Source: Exilibacterium tricleocarpae (GTDB taxonomy: Bacteria; Pseudomonadota; Gammaproteobacteria; Pseudomonadales; Cellvibrionaceae). From it: a stretch of DNA of 64,000 nucleotides. Below are positions 27,623 through 36,144 of this stretch, piece by piece. Location: contig NZ_ML660090.1 in NCBI RefSeq assembly GCF_007004655.1, forward strand, positions 310,001-374,000, in the 5' to 3' direction. The notes beneath the pieces were generated by a model. It was not told where the DNA came from, did not search any database, and saw only the letters and a program-made list of their open reading frames with translations. Position numbers and translations under genes: made by a program. Position 1 is the first letter of the stretch. Every line of letters starts with the position of its first letter.

Positions 27623-29920
27623 ATGACCAGAAAACACCTTGCCGGCAGGCGCCCCGATTTATTTTTCGACACGGTTTCCGGTATTGCTGCCGGCACTATT
27701 TCCATTACTATGGCTAAAACGGCGCTCGCCGTCGCCCTGGTCGGGACCGCGGGTTTAGCGGCGGCGCAAACCGATGCGCGGATTGAGGAGATCGTGGTTA
27801 CCGCCCAGCAACGGGAGCAGAATCTGCAGGACGTACCCATCAGTATTTCTGCCTTTACCAGTGAGGCGATCGAGAAGAATATGTTCTCCGATGTGGGCGA
27901 CTATGTCACCCGCACCCCCAACGCCAGTTTCACGTCAAACGGCGCCCGCTCGCGGCGCAGTATCAGCATCCGCGGCGTCACCAACTTCCTGGTCAGCAGC
28001 AGCGCGCTGAGAACATCGACCTTCGGCTTTTATGTCGACGGCTTTAATGTCGCCGGCAGCAGCATCAACCCGCCCATTATGGATATCGAACGTATCGAAA
28101 TACTGCGCGGTCCCCAGGCCACTTATTTTGGTCGCAATGCCCTCGGCGGCGGGATAAATATCACCTCCAAGAAACCGGAGAACGACTTTGGCGGCTCGGT
28201 GATCGTCGACTACTCGCGATTTAACACCCTGGATATCGAAGGTGTGCTGAACCTTCCGCTGGTGGAAGACGTGCTGGCGGCGCGCGTCAATGTCAAACGC
28301 TACAGCACCGATGGCTTTATTGAAAACATCAACCCCCTGGGAGGCGGTAACGACGCCACCTACGACTATGTCAAGCTATCGCTGCGCTACACGCCGACGG
28401 ATAACCTGACCGTCGACCTCACCGGCAGCATCGCCAATGAAGAAGTGGGTATGCGTGAAGGTATTCCCTCCGGCGTATTCTCGACGTTTGCCGGCGACGT
28501 GCTCTATGCCGACTTCCCGGACCGGGACGGCGACGGCCTGCCGGACCCGGACCCGGACGGCGTGGGCTTTTATCCGAGCAACCGCACCAAGGTGAACTTT
28601 AATTCACCGCAGACGGTGGGCACGGACTTCAAATACCTCGTCAATCGTGTCGACTACGAGTTTGCCGATCTGTTGTTTACCAGCATTACCGGCTATATGG
28701 AATCGGATTTTTTCCTGCAGGGCGATATCGACGGCGGCAGCGGTGATTTCTTCAACGAAATTCGCACCATTCCCCGCGACAGTATCAGCCAGGAGTTCCG
28801 GCTGCAAAATACCGGCACCAGCAATTTTACCTGGAACCTGGGCCTGCTCTACGCCAGGGACCGGGGAGCGGTCGACAACCGCACCTTTGTCGGCGAGGCA
28901 CAACCGTTCGATCTGCCTGTAGGTTTTCTTATCGACAGTGAGGATTCCAAAGAGGAGGCGGAAAACTGGGCTATCTTCGGCCAGGCCGACTACAAGCTGA
29001 CCGACAGGTTGACAGTGTCGCTGGGCGGCCGCTATAGCGAAGAGACCAAAGAGGCGAATATCCGTGGCTTCTCCGGCACGCTAGAAACCGTTTTATCGGT
29101 AGAAGATACTTTTACAGACTTTTCCCCGCGTCTGGCACTCAATTATGAGCTGCGAGACAATGTTTCACTCTACGCAACGGCGTCAAAAGGTTTCAAATCG
29201 GGCGGTGTCCAGATCAGCCCCTTCCCCGGTGCCGAATCTTTCGAGCCGGAGACTTTGTGGAACTACGAGGTCGGCGCAAAGTCGGACCTGTTCGACAATC
29301 GCCTGCGTTTAAACCTGGCGCTTTTCTATATGGACTGGGAAGACCTGCAAACGGCGTTTCAACAGGCGGGACTGGATGAGAACGGCGATTTTATTCTCTT
29401 TGGCGGCATAGACAATGCCGAAAAGGCCACTTCCACCGGCGTGGAACTCACCGCCACCGCCTTGTTCAGCGACAATCTGGTCGTCAACTTTACCGCCGGT
29501 TACCTGGAGGCGGAGTACGACAAGTTTACCGCGTTTATCGATGGCGCCAACCGAGTGCTGGACGGTGAGACGATACCCAACTCACCAAAATGGACCTTCT
29601 CGGCCGACGCCGAGTACGGCTTTGACATCAACGCTGATCTCAGTGGTTATGTGCGGGCCGAATGGACCTACCGGGATGAGATTCAATCGTCCACCAGCGC
29701 CTTGATACAATCGGGTTTTCCCTGGCAGGTGCCGAGTTACGACTACGTCGATCTGCGCGCGGGTGTCGAACACGAACGCTTTTCGGTGGTAGCCTATGTG
29801 GACAACCTGTTCGACAGCAAATATTTTACCAATGCCTATCAAAAGGCGTTTACCGGCGGCCTGCACATCGAGCCGTCTTACCGAACCTTTGGTCTACGCT
29901 TGACCTATAATTTTGACTGA
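27623..29920 (+). CDS. TonB-dependent outer-membrane receptor
   Basis: The 765-residue product is a ligand-gated outer-membrane channel. It has a long N-terminal signal region (cleavage after AAA, near residue 48), a TonB box and plug start (ARIEEIVVTAQQREQNLQDV), the plug motif IMDIERIEILRGPQATYFGR, and a C-terminal barrel ending in FGLRLTYNFD. The plug/barrel type is that of receptors for small organic molecules rather than a recognisable siderophore class. The ATG at 27623 follows GAGGGCGG; GTG at 27602 is a longer alternative. The 100 bp upstream are unusually A-rich. Position between a LysR site and a peptidase gene suggests uptake of the substrate of this catabolic cluster. Confidence 0.92.
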   Translation: MTRKHLAGRRPDLFFDTVSGIAAGTISITMAKTALAVALVGTAGLAAAQTDARIEEIVVTAQQREQNLQDVPISISAFTSEAIEKNMFSDVGDYVTRTPNASFTSNGARSRRSISIRGVTNFLVSSSALRTSTFGFYVDGFNVAGSSINPPIMDIERIEILRGPQATYFGRNALGGGINITSKKPENDFGGSVIVDYSRFNTLDIEGVLNLPLVEDVLAARVNVKRYSTDGFIENINPLGGGNDATYDYVKLSLRYTPTDNLTVDLTGSIANEEVGMREGIPSGVFSTFAGDVLYADFPDRDGDGLPDPDPDGVGFYPSNRTKVNFNSPQTVGTDFKYLVNRVDYEFADLLFTSITGYMESDFFLQGDIDGGSGDFFNEIRTIPRDSISQEFRLQNTGTSNFTWNLGLLYARDRGAVDNRTFVGEAQPFDLPVGFLIDSEDSKEEAENWAIFGQADYKLTDRLTVSLGGRYSEETKEANIRGFSGTLETVLSVEDTFTDFSPRLALNYELRDNVSLYATASKGFKSGGVQISPFPGAESFEPETLWNYEVGAKSDLFDNRLRLNLALFYMDWEDLQTAFQQAGLDENGDFILFGGIDNAEKATSTGVELTATALFSDNLVVNFTAGYLEAEYDKFTAFIDGANRVLDGETIPNSPKWTFSADAEYGFDINADLSGYVRAEWTYRDEIQSSTSALIQSGFPWQVPSYDYVDLRAGVEHERFSVVAYVDNLFDSKYFTNAYQKAFTGGLHIEPSYRTFGLRLTYNFD

Positions 29921-29937
29921 CTGCTCCACTCCTCCAA

Positions 29938-30000
29938 CCTCATGCCTCCCGGTTGCAGTACTGATCAGGGGTAACAGTACCGGGAGTATGAGGGCTTTTT
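29938..30000 (+). terminator. Rho-independent terminator after the TonB receptor gene
   Basis: A long stem (CCTCAT..CTCCCGGT pairing with ACCGGGAG..ATGAGG) is followed by GCTTTTT. It lies 18 bp after the receptor stop and ends just before the Shine-Dalgarno of the DUF885 gene, so some read-through must serve that gene or it has its own promoter inside. Confidence 0.8.
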
Positions 30001-30012
30001 GAGGACCGGCCA

Positions 30013-31809
30013 ATGCTGCGCACCACAGCGAAAATTTTCTGCTTAATCTGTATAACCTGCCTGCCGAGCGGTTGTGCCGTGCGCGAAAGCGCGCCGGATG
30101 AATCCGAACGGCTTTCCCAATACCTGGAATCGGTCTACCAGCGACGTCTGGCGGCAGACCCCATGCTGGCGACCCGACTCGGCCTGAAGCAGGGCAACGA
30201 CAAATGGAGCGATATCTCGATTCAACAAATGGATCGGGAGACGCGCCAAAACTGGCTGGACCTGCACCAGTTGCGCACCTCTTTCGATATCCGGCGTTTG
30301 GATCAGGCCGGCCGCTTCAACTATCGGGTGTTCGAGGCCGAGCTGAAACTGCGCATCGAACGGGCGAGCTGGCGTTATCACCTGACCCCGATCAACCAGA
30401 TCGTGGGGCTGCACCTGGAAATCCCCGGACTGTTGACGAACCACCACCGTATTGACGACTCTGGCGATGCGCGTGCCTATATTAACCGCTTGCAAACGGT
30501 CGGGCGCCCCATTGACCAGTTTATCGAATTGTTCAAGACCCGTGAGCGCAAAGGCTTCTCGCTGAGTAAGAGTGTCTTGCCGCGCTTGATTCACGCCGCT
30601 GAAACGCTGGTGCAGGGCGATCCGCAAGACAGCATACTGCTGGCGGATTTTACACGCAAAGTTGAGAAACTGTCGCTCGGTGACGAGGATAAGAGAGCCC
30701 TGATCAATGCCGCGAGCCAGGCCATCGACCAGGACTTTATTCCTGCCTACCGCCGCCTGATCGATGCATTTGCAGCCCATACCCCGGTGGCAACCAGTGA
30801 CGAGGGCGTCTGGCGACTGCCCGACGGCGAGCAGTTCTATCAGTTTCTGCTGCGCCAGTATACGACCACCGATATAACGGCGGACCAGGTTCATACGCTC
30901 GGACTCGAGGAAGTTGAGCGTATCCACCGGGAAATGGAGTCGATTAAAAACAGCGTCGGCTTCACCGGCACACTCAAGGAATTCTTTCAACACCTGAAAA
31001 CCGCACCGGCGTTTTACTATCCCAACTCGGACCAGGGCCGTGCGGAGTATCTGCAACTGGCGCGCACCATTGTGGATAGGACCAAATCCCGCGTCACCGA
31101 TATTTTGCCGCAGGCGCCGGCCGGCGACCTGGTGGTAAAAAGAATCGAAGCCTACCGGGAAAAGTCGGCGCCCATAGGATTTTATGGAGCTGGCAGCGCC
31201 GATGGTGAAGTGCCGGGAACCGTCTATTTGGGTATGTACGATATGGAGAGTCTCGGCAGTTTCGACTTACCCGCGCTGTTATTTCACGAGGGCATACCCG
31301 GTCATCACCTGCAGAGCGCGGTGATGCAGGCCCAGACGCATATTCCCAGCCTGCGCAAGTACTATGTGTGGTGGTCAAACACGGCCTTTACCGAGGGCTG
31401 GGCATTATACGGGGAGTACCTGGCCCGCGAATTAGGACTCTACGACACGCCCTACGCCGATTTTGGCAGGCTGGCCGGAGAGCTGTGGCGCGCCTGCCGC
31501 CTGGTGGTCGACAGCGGTATCCATGCCAAGCGCTGGTCGAGACAGCAGGCCGTTGCCTATCTCAATGAAAATACCGCCAGTTCACTGGAGAACAATGAAC
31601 GGGCCGTGGATCGCTATCTGGCGGTGCCGGGCCAGGCGACCGCGTTTAAGATCGGTATGATGAAGATACTGGCGCTGCGCGAGCGCGCCCGCAGTCAACT
31701 GGGGGACCGATTTGATCTGCGTGAATTTCACGCTATTGTATTGAGAAACGGGCCGGTGCCGTTGGATCTGTTGGAGCAGGAGATAGCGGAGTGGATTGGT
31801 GATAATTAG
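30013..31809 (+). CDS. DUF885 family lipoprotein, putative metallopeptidase
   Basis: The 598-residue product has a lipoprotein signal (MLRTTAKIFCLICITCLPSGCAV, lipobox PSGC). The DUF885 core carries the zinc-binding motif HEGIPGHHLQ near residue 425 and the downstream NTAFTEGWALYGEYLARELG, the second metal ligand region. This gluzincin-like family is thought to cleave small peptides. GAGGA precedes the ATG by 8 nt. Set between a TonB receptor and a prolidase-like amidohydrolase, it fits a role in breaking down imported peptides in the periplasm. Confidence 0.9.
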   Translation: MLRTTAKIFCLICITCLPSGCAVRESAPDESERLSQYLESVYQRRLAADPMLATRLGLKQGNDKWSDISIQQMDRETRQNWLDLHQLRTSFDIRRLDQAGRFNYRVFEAELKLRIERASWRYHLTPINQIVGLHLEIPGLLTNHHRIDDSGDARAYINRLQTVGRPIDQFIELFKTRERKGFSLSKSVLPRLIHAAETLVQGDPQDSILLADFTRKVEKLSLGDEDKRALINAASQAIDQDFIPAYRRLIDAFAAHTPVATSDEGVWRLPDGEQFYQFLLRQYTTTDITADQVHTLGLEEVERIHREMESIKNSVGFTGTLKEFFQHLKTAPAFYYPNSDQGRAEYLQLARTIVDRTKSRVTDILPQAPAGDLVVKRIEAYREKSAPIGFYGAGSADGEVPGTVYLGMYDMESLGSFDLPALLFHEGIPGHHLQSAVMQAQTHIPSLRKYYVWWSNTAFTEGWALYGEYLARELGLYDTPYADFGRLAGELWRACRLVVDSGIHAKRWSRQQAVAYLNENTASSLENNERAVDRYLAVPGQATAFKIGMMKILALRERARSQLGDRFDLREFHAIVLRNGPVPLDLLEQEIAEWIGDN

Positions 31810-31910
31810 GTCCGGGAATCTGTCAGCGCAGAGGCTCCAAGCTTGATGGCCCTGAACAGAGTAACCCGAAGTAACTATTCAGGCGTCTACTTTTGGCGGG
31901 GATACTTGAG

Positions 31911-32006
31911 AGGGCTTACCCCAACCTATCGACCCTCACTGTCGTCCTACCGATAATGATTAAGAATACCAGAGGCAGACCGATCAGTTAGCACTCCTTT
32001 GCTTAA
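31911..32006. repeat. Family A repeat remnant (flanks only)
   Basis: The right end CAGTTAGCACTCC, GCTTAAG and a left part ACCTATCGACCCTCA match the outer flanks of the family A elements, but the palindromic core with CGACAGCA is missing. It lies in the 296-bp gap before the amidohydrolase gene. Confidence 0.6.
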
Positions 32007-32105
32007 GTATCACCACCAACAAAGGTAGCGCCCGAAGCAAATGCCATCAAACACAGCACTTAAAAATAAATAGCAACACAAACAGTAAACGAGATAGGGA
32101 ACACC

Positions 32106-33392
32106 ATGAATAAACTCTGGGCACATTTTATCGCCGGCTGCCTGGCCGCTGTCTCCACCTATGCCCCGGCCGTCGAGCCGCCCGGGGTCAGCGCCATCGT
32201 CGGCGCGACCCTGGTCGACCTGGAAGGTAAGGCGCCTATTGCCAATGCCGTGGTGTTGGTGGAAGGCGAGCGAATCAAGGCGGTGGGCGCCGCTGCCGAT
32301 ATCCGGGTGCCGGCCAATGCCGAAGTTATTGACGCCAGCGGCACCTGGTTGATTCCCGGCCTGATGAATATGCATGTGCACTACGGCCTGGTGCTGCCGG
32401 GAAAAATGGCAGCCGAACTGGCCAATGAAACCGAGGCGGAACTGGCCCTGCGCATGGCCGCCGCCGCCCGCGACAGCCTGCAGGCCGGCGTCACTACGAT
32501 CCGCTCGCCGGGCGACCAGCGCCACGGTGATCTGGCATTAAAAAAGGCCATTGCCAAAGGGTACGCCGATGGACCACGTATCTTCAGCGCCGGCAAGGCA
32601 CTGGCCATTACCGGCGGCCACGGCTCCGAGGCCGACACTACTTACTTCGACGGGCCCTATGAACTGATGAAAGCGGCGCGGCTGGAAATCAGCGCCGGCG
32701 CCAGCTGGGTCAAGATTCTGATCTCCGGCGGTATCGCCACCGACGGCGGTGGCATTGCCGAGGCACTGATGACGCCGGAGGAAATTAACGCGGTGGTCGA
32801 TGCCGCGCATCGCTTTGGCGCCAAGGTAGCCGCTCACTCCGGTTCTCCGGCGGCGACCGATATTGCCGTGGATGCGGGTGTGGACAGTATCGAGCACGGC
32901 TATTTCCTGGATCGCAAAGTGTTGAGAAAAATGAAGAAACACGGCACCTGGCTGGTGCCCACGATTGTGGTAAGCCAGCCGGCGACGCAGCCGTTCTTTG
33001 AACGGATAGGTTCGCCGCAGTGGTATCTGCAACGCCGGGATTCGGTGGGTAAAGATCACTGGAAAGCGTTGCAGACGGCGATAAAAGAGGGAGTCAATAT
33101 CGCCCTCGGCACCGACCAGTTGCCGTCGGAGCCGAACGACGGCACCACCGCCACCGCCCGCGAGGCGCAGTACTACGTCGAAGCCGGCATGACACCGCTA
33201 CAGGCGTTGCGCTCGGCGACTATAGCCCCGGCCACAATGCTCGGGGCCGAAGATGAAATCGGCTCTTTGAGCGCCGGTAAATTTGCCGACATAGTGGCCG
33301 TGGATCGAGACCCGACTGAAGATATCAAAGCGCTGCGCAATATCCTGTTGGTGATGAAAGGGGGCAAGGTTTATCGCAACAGGCTGAAGTAA
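32106..33392 (+). CDS. Exported amidohydrolase, Xaa-Pro dipeptidase-like
   Basis: The 428-residue product has a signal peptide (MNKLWAHFIAGCLAAVSTYA) and an amidohydrolase-superfamily TIM barrel. Metal ligands are visible: HVH after LIPGLMNM near residue 90, the carboxylated lysine in SWVKILISGG, His in AKVAAHSG, His in DSIEHGYF and Asp in ALGTDQLP. The arrangement matches the prolidase/carboxypeptidase group (Sgx9260-type enzymes) that hydrolyses dipeptides with C-terminal Pro or other residues. AGGGA precedes the ATG by 5 nt. Its place among peptide and imino-acid genes supports a prolyl-dipeptide role, but substrate prediction in this superfamily is weak. Confidence 0.87.
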   Translation: MNKLWAHFIAGCLAAVSTYAPAVEPPGVSAIVGATLVDLEGKAPIANAVVLVEGERIKAVGAAADIRVPANAEVIDASGTWLIPGLMNMHVHYGLVLPGKMAAELANETEAELALRMAAAARDSLQAGVTTIRSPGDQRHGDLALKKAIAKGYADGPRIFSAGKALAITGGHGSEADTTYFDGPYELMKAARLEISAGASWVKILISGGIATDGGGIAEALMTPEEINAVVDAAHRFGAKVAAHSGSPAATDIAVDAGVDSIEHGYFLDRKVLRKMKKHGTWLVPTIVVSQPATQPFFERIGSPQWYLQRRDSVGKDHWKALQTAIKEGVNIALGTDQLPSEPNDGTTATAREAQYYVEAGMTPLQALRSATIAPATMLGAEDEIGSLSAGKFADIVAVDRDPTEDIKALRNILLVMKGGKVYRNRLK

Positions 33393-33418
33393 CAAACTAT
33401 TGGCTATTGAATCTTGAA

Positions 33419-33606
33419 ACTTGAGGGACGCCTGCAACTTAGCAACTTAGCAACTTAGCAACTTAGCAACTTAGCAACTTAGCAACTTAAGTATGACCTT
33501 GAGGATCTTGAGGGATACCTGCAACCTAGTAACTGACTAAAGCGTGCTGCGTTGTGTAAGCTCGTTGTCACATACTTAAGTTGCTAAGTTGCAGGCGTCC
33601 CTCAAG
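33419..33606. repeat. Palindromic repeat, family B, copy 1, with (GCAACTTA)7
   Basis: The ends are complementary (CTTGAGGGACGCCTGCAACT at 33419 and its complement ending at 33606). Between them seven perfect tandem units of GCAACTTA occupy 33434-33489, and the interior has GCTGCGTTGTGTAAGC. Copy 2 is at 61997-62095 in inverted orientation without the tandem expansion. Confidence 0.88.
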
Positions 33607-33650
33607 ATTCCTGGCAAAACACTAGACAACGACCCCAGGGACAGGCACTG

Positions 33651-34055
33651 TCAATCGATTTCCGCAGTCACCTCAATCTCAATCAAAAACTCCGGCAGCG
33701 CCAGGCTTTGCACACCGATCCAGGTATTGGCGGCGGGTGTGACAGCGCCGTAGAACTCGGCAATTGCCGCACCTACCGGCTCCAGGTACTCCGGTTTATG
33801 GTTGACGACGTAGGTGCGCATGCACACAACATCCGCAACACCGGCGCCGGCGGCGGCCAACACGGTCTTGAGATTGGCGAACGCCTGGCGCGCCTGGGCA
33901 CCGATATCGCCGGCACCCACCACATTGTAATCTTTGTCCCAAGCCACCTGACCGGCGCAGTGAATCGTGGTCGTGCCCCGGCTTTTCACCGCGTGGGAAA
34001 AACCGTATTGCACACTGCCGTAAAGTGTATCGGGATTTATCGGTTCTCGCTTCAT
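33651..34055 (-). CDS. RidA family protein
   Basis: The 134-residue product belongs to the YjgF/YER057c/UK114 family. RidA hydrolyses reactive enamine/imine intermediates released by PLP enzymes and amine oxidases. Family positions include GTTTIHCAGQVAWDKDYNVV and the C-terminal LALPEFLIEIEVTAEI; the catalytic arginine lies in VVCMRTYVVNH. A strong GAGGAACAGG precedes the ATG. It is the last gene of a minus-strand operon (TonB receptor, Nramp-like, VOC, RidA). Imine removal would suit the nearby imino-acid dehydrogenase. Confidence 0.92.
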   Translation of the reverse strand: MKREPINPDTLYGSVQYGFSHAVKSRGTTTIHCAGQVAWDKDYNVVGAGDIGAQARQAFANLKTVLAAAGAGVADVVCMRTYVVNHKPEYLEPVGAAIAEFYGAVTPAANTWIGVQSLALPEFLIEIEVTAEID

Positions 34056-34125
34056 ACCTGTTCCTCCAGTCTCAGTTTATCCAAACCCGGGCAATTCCCG
34101 TTGACGATGACGCGGCGCTTTGGTG

Positions 34126-34617
34126 CTAAATGTACTCGACCAATTCAAGCTGGTTGCCGAAAGGGTCCAGAATATACCAGGACTTGGAAGGCGCACAGGG
34201 CCCGTCTTCCATGGTGATGGGACCGGCCATGGCGCGGCAGCCGCGCTCCACCAGGTAATCGATGGCAAGGTCGATATGGTCGACCTCCAAACACAGGTGG
34301 CGGCTGCCGACATCGCAGTTTTTCGGCGGTACCTTGGCTGCAGTTTTCGGCAACTGGTATTGAAAAAGCTCCATATTCAGGTTGTCGGTCAAACGCAGCA
34401 TGGCAATTTCAAGGCGCGCACCTTTGACGTTGACATGGGCATCGGTCCAGTCGCGACCATCCTCCAGCGGGGGAATTTCAGCGGCGTCGAACGGGCCCAT
34501 GCGATAGTTTACCTCCGCGCCCATAACCTCCGTGTAAAACGCGATGGTAGCGTCGAGATCGGCAACGGTGAGTGAAACATGATCGGCCCGTTTGAAGACG
34601 GGTTTGTTGATTGTCAT
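34126..34617 (-). CDS. VOC superfamily (glyoxalase-like) protein
   Basis: The 163-residue protein has two beta-alpha-beta-beta-beta modules: FKRADHVSLTVADLDATIAF at the start and SRHLCLEVDHIDLAIDYLVE with DPFGNQLELVEYI at the end. Metal-ligand candidates are His near residue 13, His in SRHLCLE and Glu in LELVEY. The family includes dioxygenases, lyases and isomerases, so the reaction is not predicted. AGGAGG precedes the ATG. It shares an operon with RidA and the Nramp-like transporter. Confidence 0.88.
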   Translation of the reverse strand: MTINKPVFKRADHVSLTVADLDATIAFYTEVMGAEVNYRMGPFDAAEIPPLEDGRDWTDAHVNVKGARLEIAMLRLTDNLNMELFQYQLPKTAAKVPPKNCDVGSRHLCLEVDHIDLAIDYLVERGCRAMAGPITMEDGPCAPSKSWYILDPFGNQLELVEYI

Positions 34618-34658
34618 TGTGTCACCTCCTGCAAGTGGGCGTTAACTGAGAAAGACCG

Positions 34659-35981
34659 TTAACGCAAAAAGAAGTCAATGTAGTCCGGCAGCTTATCCGC
34701 GGCCAGTGCCAGCGACAGAATCAAACCCGCTGTCAAAACCAGGTTGCGCCACCATTCGGCGGTGTGTTGCCCCACAACTGACTTGCGGTTGACCAGGTAA
34801 ATAACGATGGCGAAAACCAGCGGAATCACAATCACGTTAACGCCCATCAGCAATATGACTTTCAACAGCGCCGGCAGACTCCACAGCGGCGCCAGCAGAG
34901 CGGGAACGAGAATAAAGAAAACCAACAGGTAATGGTAAAGTCTATTGTCCGGGGTGAAGCGCCAGGTTTTATTGAAAACATCCAGGCAGAAATAGCTCGA
35001 GACCTGGGCGGCGACGATCATGGTCGTGATGGCCGCCATCAGCACCCCCAGGGTGAAGATAACCGGGCCGGCAAAGGCGATGCTGGCCGGCAGGGCATTG
35101 GTCAGCACTTTGCCGGCCTCCTGCACCGTGTCGATACGGGCGTGATGGTCCAGCGAAAACAGCGCGAAACCACCGGCGATAACAATAAAAATGGCGTAGG
35201 CACCAAAAATCAATCCAAGGTTCAACCAGGACTTCCTGAAATCCCGCTTTAATGTCGATGCATCGCTATTGGCGTCGCTGGCCAGGTAGGGCATTCCCAG
35301 AAGCGCCGCCGGCGCAATCGCACTGCCGACCATGGCGATCACTGAACTGCTGGACAGGCGCAGTCCATCACTGCCGGGAATCGGCAGGTCCGGCGGAAAA
35401 CCGGGCACAAAACCGCGCAGGATAGCCGGCAGCTCGCTGAGTCCGCCAATCGCGACGATCAGGAAACAGACAAACATCAACACCATCAGCAAACTCATCG
35501 CCGTCTGCATACGCCCGTAGCCACGGGACAGGAACAGCCACAAAATAGCGACGCCACACAACAGGGACAGACCGAATTCCAGCATCGGGCCGGCGCTTGT
35601 GACACCGGCCCCGGATTCCGCCGCGCCACTAACACCGACCAGCGACAGCAGCGATGATGTGATTACCGATACCTGGCCCATGATAATCAGGATATGAACC
35701 GGAACCGTAAGAATCAGCAACAGCCAGGCGAGACCGGCGTGGGTGTTGTGCCTGATCAGGGAGAACATGCCCTGGCGGGGGTTGAGCGATCCGATCCGCG
35801 AGGCGCTGTCGACACCGATCACAAACACGGGCAGCATCAGCGGAATAACCCACAACAGCTCGTAACCGAACCAGGCCCCGGCGAGAATAAACGATGCCAC
35901 CGCTCCGGCGCCCATGGTACCCGCGGCCATGACCGCTGTCGGTCCGACAATATTGCTGAACAGCCTGGCCAGCCAGCTCAT
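34659..35981 (-). CDS. Nramp-related transporter lacking DPGN and MPH motifs
   Basis: The 440-residue protein has about 11 TM segments and clear Nramp similarity in helix 1 (ILAGAWFGYELLWVIPLML). Helix 1 normally carries DPGN and helix 6 MPH; both bind the metal. Here helix 1 reads GTMGAGAVAS and helix 6 reads APAALLGMPYLASD, so the Asp, Asn and His ligands are gone, although MP of helix 6 remains. The protein is therefore unlikely to be a normal manganese or iron importer. The operon (TonB receptor, VOC, RidA) suggests an organic or atypical substrate. It starts 164 bp after the receptor gene stop. Confidence 0.88.
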   Translation of the reverse strand: MSWLARLFSNIVGPTAVMAAGTMGAGAVASFILAGAWFGYELLWVIPLMLPVFVIGVDSASRIGSLNPRQGMFSLIRHNTHAGLAWLLLILTVPVHILIIMGQVSVITSSLLSLVGVSGAAESGAGVTSAGPMLEFGLSLLCGVAILWLFLSRGYGRMQTAMSLLMVLMFVCFLIVAIGGLSELPAILRGFVPGFPPDLPIPGSDGLRLSSSSVIAMVGSAIAPAALLGMPYLASDANSDASTLKRDFRKSWLNLGLIFGAYAIFIVIAGGFALFSLDHHARIDTVQEAGKVLTNALPASIAFAGPVIFTLGVLMAAITTMIVAAQVSSYFCLDVFNKTWRFTPDNRLYHYLLVFFILVPALLAPLWSLPALLKVILLMGVNVIVIPLVFAIVIYLVNRKSVVGQHTAEWWRNLVLTAGLILSLALAADKLPDYIDFFLR

Positions 35982-36144
35982 GGTTTACTGCGATGTCTCA
36001 TGGTGCAATTGCCCGTCGTTGCGGTTGATCACTCTGGTTGATGATGCCGACTATTCACCCCAATCGCCGCCTGGGTTGATAAACCCGTTTGATCGCACCC
36101 TGAATGCCCGGCTTCAAATGGATTCCGCCAACAAATACAGTTCC

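Noticed and set aside
33434-33489. CRISPR-like array
   Set aside because: The 8-nt units are directly tandem with no spacers and lie inside a palindromic repeat.
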